From positions 1 through 56,217 of the forward strand of contig JALXCB010000099.1 of the NCBI GenBank assembly GCA_026991225.1: a stretch of DNA of 56,217 bases, in the 5' to 3' direction. Position numbers and translations under genes: made by a program. The notes under the pieces are model-generated. The model made no database searches and had not been told where the DNA came from. It saw only the letters and a list, made by a program, of their open reading frames with translations. Origin of the DNA: Anaerolineae bacterium. Lineage in GTDB: Bacteria > Chloroflexota > Anaerolineae > J102. This document shows, piece by piece, positions 1 through 8,185 of this stretch. Within the stretch, counting starts at the first letter, position 1. Every line of letters starts with the position of its first letter.

Positions 1-1666
1 GCGTGGGCGTGACAGGGGGCGGCGGGGTGGGCGTGGGCGCGATGTCGTCCCGCGTCACCCGCACGAAATGAAAATAATCGTCGAAGTCTTTGGCGGCCAG
101 ATAGAAGTCGGAGCCGGGGTGATCGCCGCCGCCGGGCAGACGGTCGCCAAAGTAGGCGTCGGTGAGGGTGAAGGTCTTTGTCAACCACTCCCCGGAGTCG
201 GTTTTGCGCACCGTGCCCGCCAGCTTCTCGGGATCGTCCACAGCGTCGTAATAGAGGGACCATGTATCCCGGCCCTGGTCCAGGTAGATGACTTCGACGG
301 TGACGGTGGCGCTCTGGTTCTGGAACAGCCAATCATTGTCTACGTCGAAGTACATATTGGGGTTGCCGCCGAGGATATTCGTGCGCCGCGTGTAGCGCCC
401 CTCCATGGCCTCGGTGACGTTCCATTCAGGCACGGTTTCTCCGCCGTAGACGTCATCGTTCTGATAGAGCCAGAAGGAAAAGTTGCCGCGGGCGGGATAA
501 TAGTTGAACTGAGTCTCCCGCAGCGCCACCCACACCGAGTCGGTGGTGGCGACCTCGGCGCCCAGATAATGCTGAGCGAATTCCAGCCAGGGCGCGCGGT
601 CCGGGTCGGTGACCAGATCTTTGGAAAAGACGAAGTAATCGGCATGGCCGGCCAGGCCCGCATAAACGCACCACATGGTGATGCCAGGGCTTTGTTCGCC
701 CGTGATGGGATCGACGCATTTCTGGCTGGCGTAGCTTTCCCAGCCAATGGGCGCCTTCTTCCACCAGGTGTAGATGGGATCCCATGCCCCCGCCTTGTAG
801 TAGGATTTGTCCGGGTTGTCCACCAGGGCGAAGTCTGCGTCCGGCGTGAGCCCGTTGTGTTTGAGGCCCAGGCCGCGAGACACCGCGTAATCGGTCAGAA
901 TTCGGCGTTGGGCAATGGCGCCGATTTGCTGTCCGTCGTCTGTGCGGATGATGTAAAGGGGCGCGAACTGGTAGAGCAAAGGGGTGTTTTGGAATGCGTC
1001 GGCAAAGATGTCGATGATGTCCATGGAAGTCTCCACCCATTGTTCAGGCGTGAGACCCGCATTGTAAAGGCATTGCAGATCCGTGTTGTCGGCGGGCTTG
1101 GCTTCCCCGAAAATGCCCGTGCCGATCTCGATCCAGGCGATGCGGGGATCGTTGTCGTAGCGCTGAGCGAAGGCCTGGACGAATTCGCGGTATTGTTGCA
1201 AATAGTAGGCGTCCCAATAGCGGGGGATGGCCCACTGCATGGCGTCGCAGCGGACGACGCTTTCCTCGTGTTCCCAGGTCATCCAGGGCGGGATGGCGCT
1301 GCCGCCGCAACAGCGTCCGTCGTAGACGGAAAAGCCGATATTGGCGATTTTGCCCAATGCCGCCTGCGCGTCCAGCCATTCATCCACCACGGACCAATCG
1401 AACACCTGATCCGCGACCTCGATGTCTTTCCAAAAGAAGGTCATGTTGCCGCCGGTGAGGAAGGGGTAATCGTCGGGGCTGACGTCGGCGCGGTCAAGGA
1501 AGATGTAGATGCCGGGGTAGGGGGCGATGGCGCGTTGGGGCGCGTCCGGGGATTGGGGATGGTTGGGGTCGGGGTTGGCGTCCGGGCCCTGGGCCTGGAT
1601 GATGGATACTGCCAGGAAGAGCGTCGTCAGGGAAAGCAGGAGAAGAAAAAGGGGTTTGCGAGACAT
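1..1666 (-). CDS. Secreted glycoside-hydrolase-like protein, C-terminus cut by the window edge
   Basis: The reading frame is open from an ATG at 1666 to the left edge, so at least 555 residues are present and the stop lies outside the window. The start has a GGGAG ribosome site about 8 nt upstream. Residues 1-25 form a signal peptide (MSRK followed by a leucine-rich core ending near AQ), so the product is exported. The next 300 residues have the look of a TIM-barrel glycosidase of the GH42/GH-A type: aromatic-rich strands, and a motif near residue 160 (IEIGTGIFGE) whose Glu could be catalytic. A beta-sandwich-like part follows, and the visible end is a Thr/Pro linker (TPTPPPPVTPT), which suggests a further domain beyond the window. 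The substrate cannot be named. Family assignment is inference; a secreted multidomain protein is well supported. Confidence 0.7.
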   Translation of the reverse strand, partial: MSRKPLFLLLLSLTTLFLAVSIIQAQGPDANPDPNHPQSPDAPQRAIAPYPGIYIFLDRADVSPDDYPFLTGGNMTFFWKDIEVADQVFDWSVVDEWLDAQAALGKIANIGFSVYDGRCCGGSAIPPWMTWEHEESVVRCDAMQWAIPRYWDAYYLQQYREFVQAFAQRYDNDPRIAWIEIGTGIFGEAKPADNTDLQCLYNAGLTPEQWVETSMDIIDIFADAFQNTPLLYQFAPLYIIRTDDGQQIGAIAQRRILTDYAVSRGLGLKHNGLTPDADFALVDNPDKSYYKAGAWDPIYTWWKKAPIGWESYASQKCVDPITGEQSPGITMWCVYAGLAGHADYFVFSKDLVTDPDRAPWLEFAQHYLGAEVATTDSVWVALRETQFNYYPARGNFSFWLYQNDDVYGGETVPEWNVTEAMEGRYTRRTNILGGNPNMYFDVDNDWLFQNQSATVTVEVIYLDQGRDTWSLYYDAVDDPEKLAGTVRKTDSGEWLTKTFTLTDAYFGDRLPGGGDHPGSDFYLAAKDFDDYFHFVRVTRDDIAPTPTPPPPVTPT

Positions 1667-2037
1667 AGAACAGGCTCCCGTGTTGAGTCTGGAACTTGCG
1701 CTTTGTGAAGGCGGCCGAAGATGAAAGCGCAACTCAGGGGAGTGGGCGGAGTGTACTCCATTCTGGGGGCGGGGTCAAGAAATGCGGCGGGGCGGCGGGG
1801 CGACCCGAGCAACGGCGCGCCGATACCGATGAAAACGCCCCTCGGCCAGGTTGGCGGATCGTGAAACGTAATGCGTAATGCGTAAGGTTCTCACGTTTCA
1901 CGTGTTCACGCATCACGCCCGTTGCAGACTCGCCCAACGTGGGCTTCGAGTTGCTTTTGCAAACCAACGAACGCTATTTTCAGAACAGGCGCATAGGCGA
2001 TAGAATGAAGCGTCATCCAATCACCTGGAGGTTATTC
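1667..2037. repeat. Intergenic region with composite palindromic repeat (family C, copy 1)
   Basis: This gap holds no gene. From about 1815 to 1993 lies a repeat that begins with GCGCCGATACCGATGAAAA, has an imperfect hairpin in the middle made of runs like GTGAAACGTAATGCGTAATGC and its complement, and ends with CTATTTTCAGAACAGGCGC. Related copies are near 17170, 24055, 29780, 45600 and 53358. A possible -10 box TAGAAT (2001-2006) for the downstream gene lies just right of the repeat. Confidence 0.65.
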
Positions 2038-2790
2038 ATGAAACGTGCTGATCTGGTCGCTTATCTCGATGATTTGCTGCATATTCATGACATTGCCGAT
2101 TTTGGCCCGCAAGGGTTGCAGATCGAAGGCCGGGAGGAAGTCCGTAAACTGGCCGTGGGCGTAGACGCGGCCCACGCCACCATCGATGGGGCGCTGGCCG
2201 CGGGCGCGGACATGCTCATCGTGCATCACGGCGTCTTCTGGGGCCCGCCCAAGCGGCTCACGGGCGCATTCGGCTTCAAGGTGCGCCGCTTTTTCGAAGC
2301 CGACCTGAACCTGTACGCCGCCCACCTGGCCCTGGACGCTCACCCCGACCTGGGGAACAACGCCGAGCTCTGTCGGCTGTTGGGACTCACGCCCGTGGGG
2401 AGTTACTTCAATTACAAAGGGCTGGATGTGGGCTTCATCGCTGCGCCCCCGCAGCCCATCTCCTTCCAAACGCTGGTGCAGCGCTTTACCGACGCCTTGC
2501 AGCCGCCCTTGCGGGTGCAGTCCTTCGGGCCCGAGGCCGTGCACAAGGTCGCGGTCTGCTCGGGGGATGGCGCGCGCAGCATGGAGGAGGCCCACGCGCT
2601 GGGGTGTGACACGCTGGTCACGGGCGAGCTGGATTACACCATGGCCCACGCGGCGGAGGAACTGGGCATGAACGCGCTCTATGGCGGGCATTACGTCACC
2701 GAAACCCTGGGCGTGCAGGCCCTGGCCCGGCATCTCTCCGACCAATTCGGCCTGGATTGGGCCTTCGTGGATGCGCCGGTGGGGTTGTAG
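2038..2790 (+). CDS. Nif3-like dinuclear metal centre protein
   Basis: The 250-residue product has the length and motifs of the NIF3/YbgI (DUF34) family, a hexameric protein with a two-metal site whose cellular role is still debated; it is sometimes annotated as GTP cyclohydrolase 1 type 2. The metal-site signatures are visible: GPQGLQIEG near residue 22, the HHGVFW motif (residues about 61-66), a conserved HLALDAHPDLGNN stretch, and a C-terminal GELDYTMAHAAEELG segment followed by GGHYVTE. I chose the ATG at 2038 because a GGAGG ribosome site sits 7 nt upstream and the family begins with such an MKRADLVAYLDD helix; a longer in-frame start at 1939 would read through repeat C. Confidence 0.9.
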   Translation: MKRADLVAYLDDLLHIHDIADFGPQGLQIEGREEVRKLAVGVDAAHATIDGALAAGADMLIVHHGVFWGPPKRLTGAFGFKVRRFFEADLNLYAAHLALDAHPDLGNNAELCRLLGLTPVGSYFNYKGLDVGFIAAPPQPISFQTLVQRFTDALQPPLRVQSFGPEAVHKVAVCSGDGARSMEEAHALGCDTLVTGELDYTMAHAAEELGMNALYGGHYVTETLGVQALARHLSDQFGLDWAFVDAPVGL

Positions 2791-2840
2791 TTCGGTCGGG
2801 CCTGTTCCCTGCCCTGCGTGCATCTTTTCACGCCGAAAAC

Positions 2841-2869
2841 TTCCATGCCATTGTAAGCTGTGTTATAAT
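2841..2869 (+). promoter_or_regulatory. Putative promoter of the nuo operon
   Basis: A perfect TATAAT (2864-2869) lies 95 nt before nuoA. Seventeen bases upstream is TTCCAT (2841-2846), a weak -35 (3 of 6 matches). A short GC hairpin followed by AATTTTTG at about 2915-2940 lies between promoter and gene and could act as an attenuator; that part is speculative. Confidence 0.5.
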
Positions 2870-2964
2870 CACCGCTGAATTTGAGACGTTTGCATGACTT
2901 TGTGCGTCGAACGCGCGGCCTTTTGCGCCGCAATTTTTGAGCAAGTTTCAAAGGAGAAATCTCA

Positions 2965-3324
2965 ATGCTCGCACAACAATATGGCCTCATCGGCGTCTTT
3001 GCGCTTATTGCCTTTATCTTTCCTTTTGTGACGTTGGCGTTCACGTGGTTGATTCGGCCCAAACGCCCGAATCCCATCAAACAATCGACCTATGAGTGCG
3101 GTATCGAGACTGTGGGGGACGCCTGGGTGCAGTTTCGGGCGCAGTACTACCTTTTCGCTTTGATCTTCGTGGTTTTCGACCTGGAGGCGATTTTCCTGTT
3201 CCCCTTTGCCGTGGCCTTCAACAAAGTCGGCTGGTTCGCCCTGTTCGAGGCCATTATTTTTGTGCTCATGCTTTTCTTCGGCCTGATCTACGCCTGGAAG
3301 AAGAACGCCTTGGAGTGGCAGTAG
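2965..3324 (+). CDS. nuoA: NADH-quinone oxidoreductase subunit A
   Basis: NuoA is a small membrane subunit of respiratory complex I at the junction of the membrane arm and the quinone site. The 119-residue product has three transmembrane helices and the family signature: KRPNPIKQSTYECGIE after helix 1, including the conserved Cys of the ECG motif, then FDLEAIFLFP in helix 2. An AAAGGAG ribosome site 8 nt before the ATG supports the start. It opens a gene series A-H-J-K-L-M-N. The usual nuoB-G block for the peripheral arm is not between A and H, so those subunits must be encoded elsewhere if a complete complex is made. Confidence 0.97.
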   Translation: MLAQQYGLIGVFALIAFIFPFVTLAFTWLIRPKRPNPIKQSTYECGIETVGDAWVQFRAQYYLFALIFVVFDLEAIFLFPFAVAFNKVGWFALFEAIIFVLMLFFGLIYAWKKNALEWQ

Positions 3325-3639
3325 GAGGAATGAAAGATCGAAAGATTAAGGATTGAAGATTTGATTTCCTGAAAAAACATTAACCACGGAGACACAGAGA
3401 GCACGGAGGAGGAAAAAGATAAGGTTTGGAGAAAATTTTCTCCGTGAATCCCCTTATTTTTCTCTGTGTCCTCCGTGTCTCCGTGTTGAAAAACCTTTTT
3501 GCAGTGAAGCCAAGATTGATTTTTCTCGCCGTTGCCGCCAACCCCAATCTTTAGTCTTTAGTCTTCAGTCTTTATCTTTTACTTCCCCGCACGCTGTTGT
3601 GCTTTATCATCCTCAACTTCCTCATCGGAGTTTTATCCT
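3325..3639. repeat. Nested palindromic repeats between nuoA and nuoH (families F and A)
   Basis: This 315-bp gap has no gene. The outer parts are purine-rich on the left (3332-3361, repeated AAAGATT/GGATTGAAG words) and the complementary pyrimidine-rich on the right (3548-3580, repeated AATCTTTAGTC words), so they can pair. Between them lies repeat A (about 3380-3510), whose arms CCACGGAGACACAGAGAG and CCTCCGTGTCTCCGTG also pair. A second copy of repeat A, about 90 percent identical by eye, is at 51886-52019. If cotranscribed, this would be a large nested hairpin inside the nuo mRNA. Confidence 0.75.
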
Positions 3640-4839
3640 ATGGATTTGAGAGCTATCGGAGAATCTTTCATCGCCTGGCTTGAGGGTTTGGGCATTCCTC
3701 AAGGTTGGGTTTTGCTCATCAACTGGATCCTGGGCGCGTTGATCATCCTGGGAATCGCCCTGCTCATGGCTCTGGCGCTCATCTGGTTGGAGCGCAAGAT
3801 CGCCGGGCGTATCCAGGATCGTCTCGGCCCCAACCGGGTCGGGCCTTTCGGCCTGATCCAGCCCATCGCCGACGCGCTGAAGCTGTTGACCAAAGAAGAT
3901 ATCACCCCGGCGGACGCCGACCGCATCACCTACAACCTGGCGCCCGCCATCGCCGTCTTTCATGTGCTCATGCTGTTTGTGGTCATTCCCTTCGCCGATA
4001 AGGTGGTGGGCGCGAATATCAACGTGGGCATCCTCTATCTGATGGCCTTCGGCGCGTTGGGGACCATGGCCATGCTCATGGCGGGGTGGTCTTCTCGCAA
4101 CAAGTATGCGCTGTTGGGCGGTTTCCGCGTCGTGGCGCAGCTTTTCAGCTATGAGATCCCCATCGCCCTGGTGATGATGATCCCGGTGCTGCTGGTGGGG
4201 AGCATGAATCTGAACGAGATCGCCCGAGGGCAAGGCTCCCTGGCTGGATTGGGATGGTATGTGTGGATCATGCCCGCGGCGTTTCTTCTGTATTTCGTGG
4301 CCGCGCTGGCCGAGGGCGAACGCGCGCCTTTCGACTTGCTGGAGGCGGAGTCGGAGATCGTGGCCGGGTACAATATCGAGTATTCGGCCATGAAGTTCGC
4401 CTGGTTCTATTTGGCTTTTTTCCTGAACACCTGGATTCTCTCCGCCATCGCCACGACGCTCTTCCTGGGCGGCTGGCAGGGGCCCTTTGTCGATCAGGTT
4501 CCCGCCCTGGGCGTGGTTTACTTCTTCCTGAAGACGTTGATCATGTTCCTGGCCTTCGCCTGGGTGCGGGCCACCTTCCCCCGCTTGCGCATCGATCAGA
4601 TGATGGCTTTTTGCTGGAAGGTGTTGGTGCCCATGGCGTTGGCGTTGCTTTTGGGCTCGGCCATCGTTGTCAAGATGGGAACGGAGCTGAATCTGCCGGG
4701 CGTGGTGACCAATGGCCTCATGCTGGTCATGAATATCGTCATTGTCCTGGTCACGCTTTCCCTGCTTGGGCGTTACACCCGCACGCTGCACGAGACGAAA
4801 AACAAGCGTTTGTTCTCTCCCGAACTCCCTCGTTTGTAA
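3640..4839 (+). CDS. nuoH: NADH-quinone oxidoreductase subunit H
   Basis: NuoH forms much of the quinone-binding chamber of complex I. The 399-residue product is slightly long for the family (usually about 320-350) but carries its signatures: LERKIAGRIQDRLGPNRVGPFG near residues 50-65, QPIADALKLLTKED, the acidic AEGERAPFDLLEAESEIVAGYNIEYS segment, and ATFPRLRIDQMM. Eight or nine hydrophobic helices are apparent. A CGGAG ribosome site lies about 10 nt before the ATG. nuoI, which normally follows nuoH, is absent here; nuoJ starts 12 bp downstream. Confidence 0.97.
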   Translation: MDLRAIGESFIAWLEGLGIPQGWVLLINWILGALIILGIALLMALALIWLERKIAGRIQDRLGPNRVGPFGLIQPIADALKLLTKEDITPADADRITYNLAPAIAVFHVLMLFVVIPFADKVVGANINVGILYLMAFGALGTMAMLMAGWSSRNKYALLGGFRVVAQLFSYEIPIALVMMIPVLLVGSMNLNEIARGQGSLAGLGWYVWIMPAAFLLYFVAALAEGERAPFDLLEAESEIVAGYNIEYSAMKFAWFYLAFFLNTWILSAIATTLFLGGWQGPFVDQVPALGVVYFFLKTLIMFLAFAWVRATFPRLRIDQMMAFCWKVLVPMALALLLGSAIVVKMGTELNLPGVVTNGLMLVMNIVIVLVTLSLLGRYTRTLHETKNKRLFSPELPRL

Positions 4840-4851
4840 GGAACTGGCTTT

Positions 4852-5340
4852 ATGGTCGGACAGGCACTTTTCATTCTCACTGCCGGCATCACGCTCCTGA
4901 TGGCTTTGGGGGTGGTGCTGGCCCGTAACTTGTTTCACGCCGCGCTGTTTTTGGTGGGCGCGTTCTTCGGCATCGCCGTCCTCTTCATCTTGCTGGAGGC
5001 GGAGTTCCTGGGCGCGGCGCAGATCATCATCTATATCGGCGCTATCGCCACGCTGATCGTGTTCGCCATCATGCTCTCGAGGCATGTCATGGGCAAGGAG
5101 GCGGGCGCGTATAACCGCAACTGGTATTTTGCCCTGGCGGGCGTCGTGTTTTTCTTCCTCCTCCTGGGCTGGCTGCTCATCAAGATGCCTTTCAATCTGG
5201 TGACGGCGGAGGTCCCCGCGGACGCCATCGCTCAGATCGGCCAGGGCTTCGTCGGGCATTATGTGGTTCCCTTCGAGGTGGCCTCGGTCTTGCTGCTCGT
5301 CGCCCTGATTGGAGCCATCATGCTCGCTCGTGAGCGATAA
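4852..5340 (+). CDS. nuoJ: NADH-quinone oxidoreductase subunit J
   Basis: NuoJ is a small membrane subunit of complex I. The 162-residue protein has about five hydrophobic helices and the family motif LEAEFLGAAQIIIYIGAIATLIVFAIML, which includes the pi-bulge helix region of TMH3. It begins 12 bp after nuoH with an AAGGAAC ribosome site, so translation is probably coupled. The 91-bp gap after it contains a short repeat (family G, 5384-5416: CTGATTACTGAACACTGAT). Confidence 0.95.
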   Translation: MVGQALFILTAGITLLMALGVVLARNLFHAALFLVGAFFGIAVLFILLEAEFLGAAQIIIYIGAIATLIVFAIMLSRHVMGKEAGAYNRNWYFALAGVVFFFLLLGWLLIKMPFNLVTAEVPADAIAQIGQGFVGHYVVPFEVASVLLLVALIGAIMLARER

Positions 5341-5431
5341 AGATTCAGGCGCCATCTCGATCCTTTCCACTTCCTGGCGACGACTGCTCACTGATTACTG
5401 AACACTGATTACTCATGAACGCGGAGGAGCT

Positions 5432-5743
5432 ATGACCGTTCCCCTTTCCTGGTATCTCATCTTCGCCACGGCGCTGTTCAGCATCGGCTTTTTCGGGGTG
5501 CTGGCCCGCCGCAACGCCATCGCCGTGCTCATGGGCGTGGAGCTGATGCTCAACGCGGTGAACGTGAATCTGGTTGCGTTCTGGCGCTACCTCACGCCCA
5601 CCGATCTCTCAGGGCAGATTTTCGTGGTTTTCGTGTTCGCCGTGGCTGCGGCCGAAGCCGCCGTCGGTCTGGCCCTGATGATCTCCATCTACCGCACCCG
5701 CAAGAGCATCAATGTGGATGAGTTGAATGAGCTGAAATTGTAA
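5432..5743 (+). CDS. nuoK: NADH-quinone oxidoreductase subunit K
   Basis: NuoK is an MrpC-like subunit of complex I that contributes to proton transfer. The 103-residue product has three helices and the two conserved buried glutamates, in GVELMLNAVNVN and in AAAEAAVGLAL. A GGAGGAG ribosome site precedes the ATG by 2-3 nt. The following gap (5744-5839) is not a gene: it holds a family F inverted repeat, with GGATTGAAGATGAAAGATTG on the left and a TCTTTGATCTTTCGTCTTTAG type arm on the right. Confidence 0.97.
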   Translation: MTVPLSWYLIFATALFSIGFFGVLARRNAIAVLMGVELMLNAVNVNLVAFWRYLTPTDLSGQIFVVFVFAVAAAEAAVGLALMISIYRTRKSINVDELNELKL

Positions 5744-5839
5744 GGATTGAAGATGAAAGATTGAAGGTGTGAACCGTGACTCATGAGTCTTTGATCTTTC
5801 GTCTTTAGTCTTTCTTTCCCGCCTTCATCGAGGTCGCTT

Positions 5840-8047
5840 ATGCATGATTATCCCTTTGTTTTCAATCTTACCTGGCTGATCCCGCTGCCCACGGCGCTGG
5901 CGTTTTTTGCCATCATCTTCTTTACCAATCCCAAGAAGCGCCTGAGTTCGAACGTAGCCATCGGGGCCGTGATCATTGCCTGGATTCTGTCGTGGGCGGT
6001 GGCCTTCGCCTTTTTCCTGAAACCAGAGCTGACCGAACACCCCTTTGATCTCCATGTGCCCTGGTTGCCCATGGGGGAGATCGCCTTCCACATGGGCGTG
6101 GCTGTGGATGCGGTGACCGCGGGGATGCTGTTCATGGTCGGGTTCGTGCTCACCATGATCTTCATTTACAGCTCCGGCTACATGACTTTCCCCGGGCACC
6201 TGGACCCCAAGCAGTATCCTGAGGCTGCCAAGGAGGGCCTGGATCCCCGGTACAGCCGCTTCTTCGCCTATATCTCCCTGTTCGCCACCGGGATGCTGGG
6301 GCTGGTGGTGGCCGACAACCTGCTGATGCTGTTCATCTTCTGGGAGATCATGGGCCTTTGTTCCTACCTGCTTATCGGCTTCTGGTTCGACAAGAGCTAC
6401 CCCGATCCCAACCAGATCACGCCCAAGCAGGCGGGCCTGAAGGCGTTCCTCACCACCCGCGTGGGCGACGTGCTGTTCATGATGGGCCTGATCTTCCTCT
6501 TCATCCATGCCGGGACCCTGAATTTCCAGGCCATTTTCGCCAATGTGGAATTCATGGAGGAGCTGGCTGCCGCCACGGTGACGCTGCCCGTTTTCGGCGC
6601 GGTGTCGTGGGCCGTGCTCATCTCCATCCTCATCTTCTGGGGCGCTATCGGTAAATCGGCCCAATTCCCGCTGCATGTGTGGTTGCCCGACGCCATGGAA
6701 GGCCCGACGCCCGTCTCCGCCCTCATCCATGCGGCGACCATGGTCTCCGCGGGCGTGTACCTCATCGTGCGCATGGCCCCGCTGTTTGCCGCCAGCAGCC
6801 ACGGGGTCAACGGCGCCATGACCTTTGTGGCCTTCATCGGCGCGTTCACCGCGCTTTTCGCGGCCACCATCGGCGTGGCGCAGAAGGATATCAAGAAGGT
6901 GCTGGCCTATTCCACCATCTCGCAGTTGGGGTATATGTTCGCCGCGCTGGGCATCGGCGCCTGGGTGGCGGCCATCATCCACCTGCTGGTGCACGCCTTC
7001 TTCAAGGCCCTGCTCTTCCTGGGCTCCGGCTCCGTCATCCACGGCGTGGAGCATGGGCATCATCATGTGCACGAACACGGGCATGGGCATGATGATGAGC
7101 ATGGGCATGAGGAGTATTTCGACCCGCAGGACATGTTCAACATGGGCGGGTTGCTGAAACGGATGCCCATCACCGGCTGGACGTTCATCGCGGGCGCGCT
7201 TTCCCTGTCCGCCTTTCCTTTCATCACCGCGGGCTTCTGGTCCAAGGATGAGATTCTGGCCCACGCCTGGGATGGCGGCCACATGGCGGTTTACTGGACC
7301 CTGGCCATCGGCGCTTTCCTGACCGCGTTCTACACCTTCCGCCAGGTGTTCCTCACCTTCTTTGGCAAACCCCGCACCGAAGCCGCGGAACACGCGCCCG
7401 AGAGCGTGCGGGCCATGACCTGGCCCCTCATTGGTCTGGCCTTCTTCGCCATTTTCGGCGGGTTCGTGGCCGTCCCCAAAAGTTTCCCCGTATTCGGTAA
7501 GATTTTCTCCGATTTCATGATCAAGCTCATGGAGATGCAAGGGGAGTTTTATCCCTTCCTGCATGTGGCTCCGGCCGAGTTCCACTGGACGCCCGCCATC
7601 ATCTCCATGACCCTGGCCCTGAGCGGTATCGTCGTGGCCTGGTTGGTGTATGGCTGGAAGCCGCTGGAGGCGGGGCAGCCCGATCCTCTGAAGCGCTGGC
7701 TGGGGCCCGTGTACACCGTGCTGGAAAAGAAGTACTACTTCGATGAGTTCTATCACCTCATCGCCGTCCGCCCGACCTTGTGGCTGGCGAGCTTCTTCGC
7801 CCGTTTCGACCGCGGCGTCATCGACCGCATCGTCAACTGGGTCGGGGCCTTTGGCCGTTGGCTGGCCGCCACCCTGCGCAAGTGGTTCGACGAGTATGTC
7901 ATCGATGGCGCGGTCAATGGCGTGGGACTGGTCACCACCTGGACAGGCGCAGTGGTGCGGCTGATCCAGACGGGCCAGGCGCAGACTTATTTGCTGATTT
8001 TGTTGTTATCGGTGGCGGTGTTGCTGTTGTTGATCCCGCTACGATGA
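5840..8047 (+). CDS. nuoL: NADH-quinone oxidoreductase subunit L, with a histidine-rich loop
   Basis: NuoL is the distal antiporter-like proton-pumping subunit of complex I, with the long lateral helix at its C-terminus. The 735-residue protein has about 16 hydrophobic helices and the family signatures WEIMGLCSYLLIGFW, GKSAQFPLHVWLPDAMEGPTPVSALIHAATMV and HAFFKALLFLGSGSVIHG. Directly after the last motif is a loop at about residues 398-425 with 11 His in 23 residues, mixed with Asp, Glu and Gly. This is unusual for the family, and such sequences can bind Zn, Ni or other divalent metals. A weak GAGGT ribosome site precedes the ATG. Confidence 0.96.
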   Translation: MHDYPFVFNLTWLIPLPTALAFFAIIFFTNPKKRLSSNVAIGAVIIAWILSWAVAFAFFLKPELTEHPFDLHVPWLPMGEIAFHMGVAVDAVTAGMLFMVGFVLTMIFIYSSGYMTFPGHLDPKQYPEAAKEGLDPRYSRFFAYISLFATGMLGLVVADNLLMLFIFWEIMGLCSYLLIGFWFDKSYPDPNQITPKQAGLKAFLTTRVGDVLFMMGLIFLFIHAGTLNFQAIFANVEFMEELAAATVTLPVFGAVSWAVLISILIFWGAIGKSAQFPLHVWLPDAMEGPTPVSALIHAATMVSAGVYLIVRMAPLFAASSHGVNGAMTFVAFIGAFTALFAATIGVAQKDIKKVLAYSTISQLGYMFAALGIGAWVAAIIHLLVHAFFKALLFLGSGSVIHGVEHGHHHVHEHGHGHDDEHGHEEYFDPQDMFNMGGLLKRMPITGWTFIAGALSLSAFPFITAGFWSKDEILAHAWDGGHMAVYWTLAIGAFLTAFYTFRQVFLTFFGKPRTEAAEHAPESVRAMTWPLIGLAFFAIFGGFVAVPKSFPVFGKIFSDFMIKLMEMQGEFYPFLHVAPAEFHWTPAIISMTLALSGIVVAWLVYGWKPLEAGQPDPLKRWLGPVYTVLEKKYYFDEFYHLIAVRPTLWLASFFARFDRGVIDRIVNWVGAFGRWLAATLRKWFDEYVIDGAVNGVGLVTTWTGAVVRLIQTGQAQTYLLILLLSVAVLLLLIPLR

Positions 8048-8185
8048 CATTAGGAATAAGGATCAGGATTGAGGATGAACGTTCGAAAAAATCCCTAATC
8101 CCAATCCCAATCCCAATCCTAATCCAATCCTGAAATTCATAACCCAATTATCGACATCTCCAAAATAACCGAGGAGGAGATTTCA
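8048..8185. repeat. Short-period complementary repeats between nuoL and nuoM
   Basis: The left side (8052-8080) repeats AGGAT/AGGATTG-like units and the right side (8090-8130) repeats the 6-bp unit AATCCC about five times. The two arms are largely complementary and can form a hairpin in the intercistronic RNA. The GAGGAGGAG ribosome site of nuoM lies outside it. Confidence 0.6.

Noticed and set aside
68-1708. A 546-codon open frame on the plus strand at the left edge
   Set aside because: The minus strand holds a continuous frame with signal peptide, ribosome site and enzyme-like sequence; the plus frame has only low-complexity Val/Gly/Asp-rich sequence.
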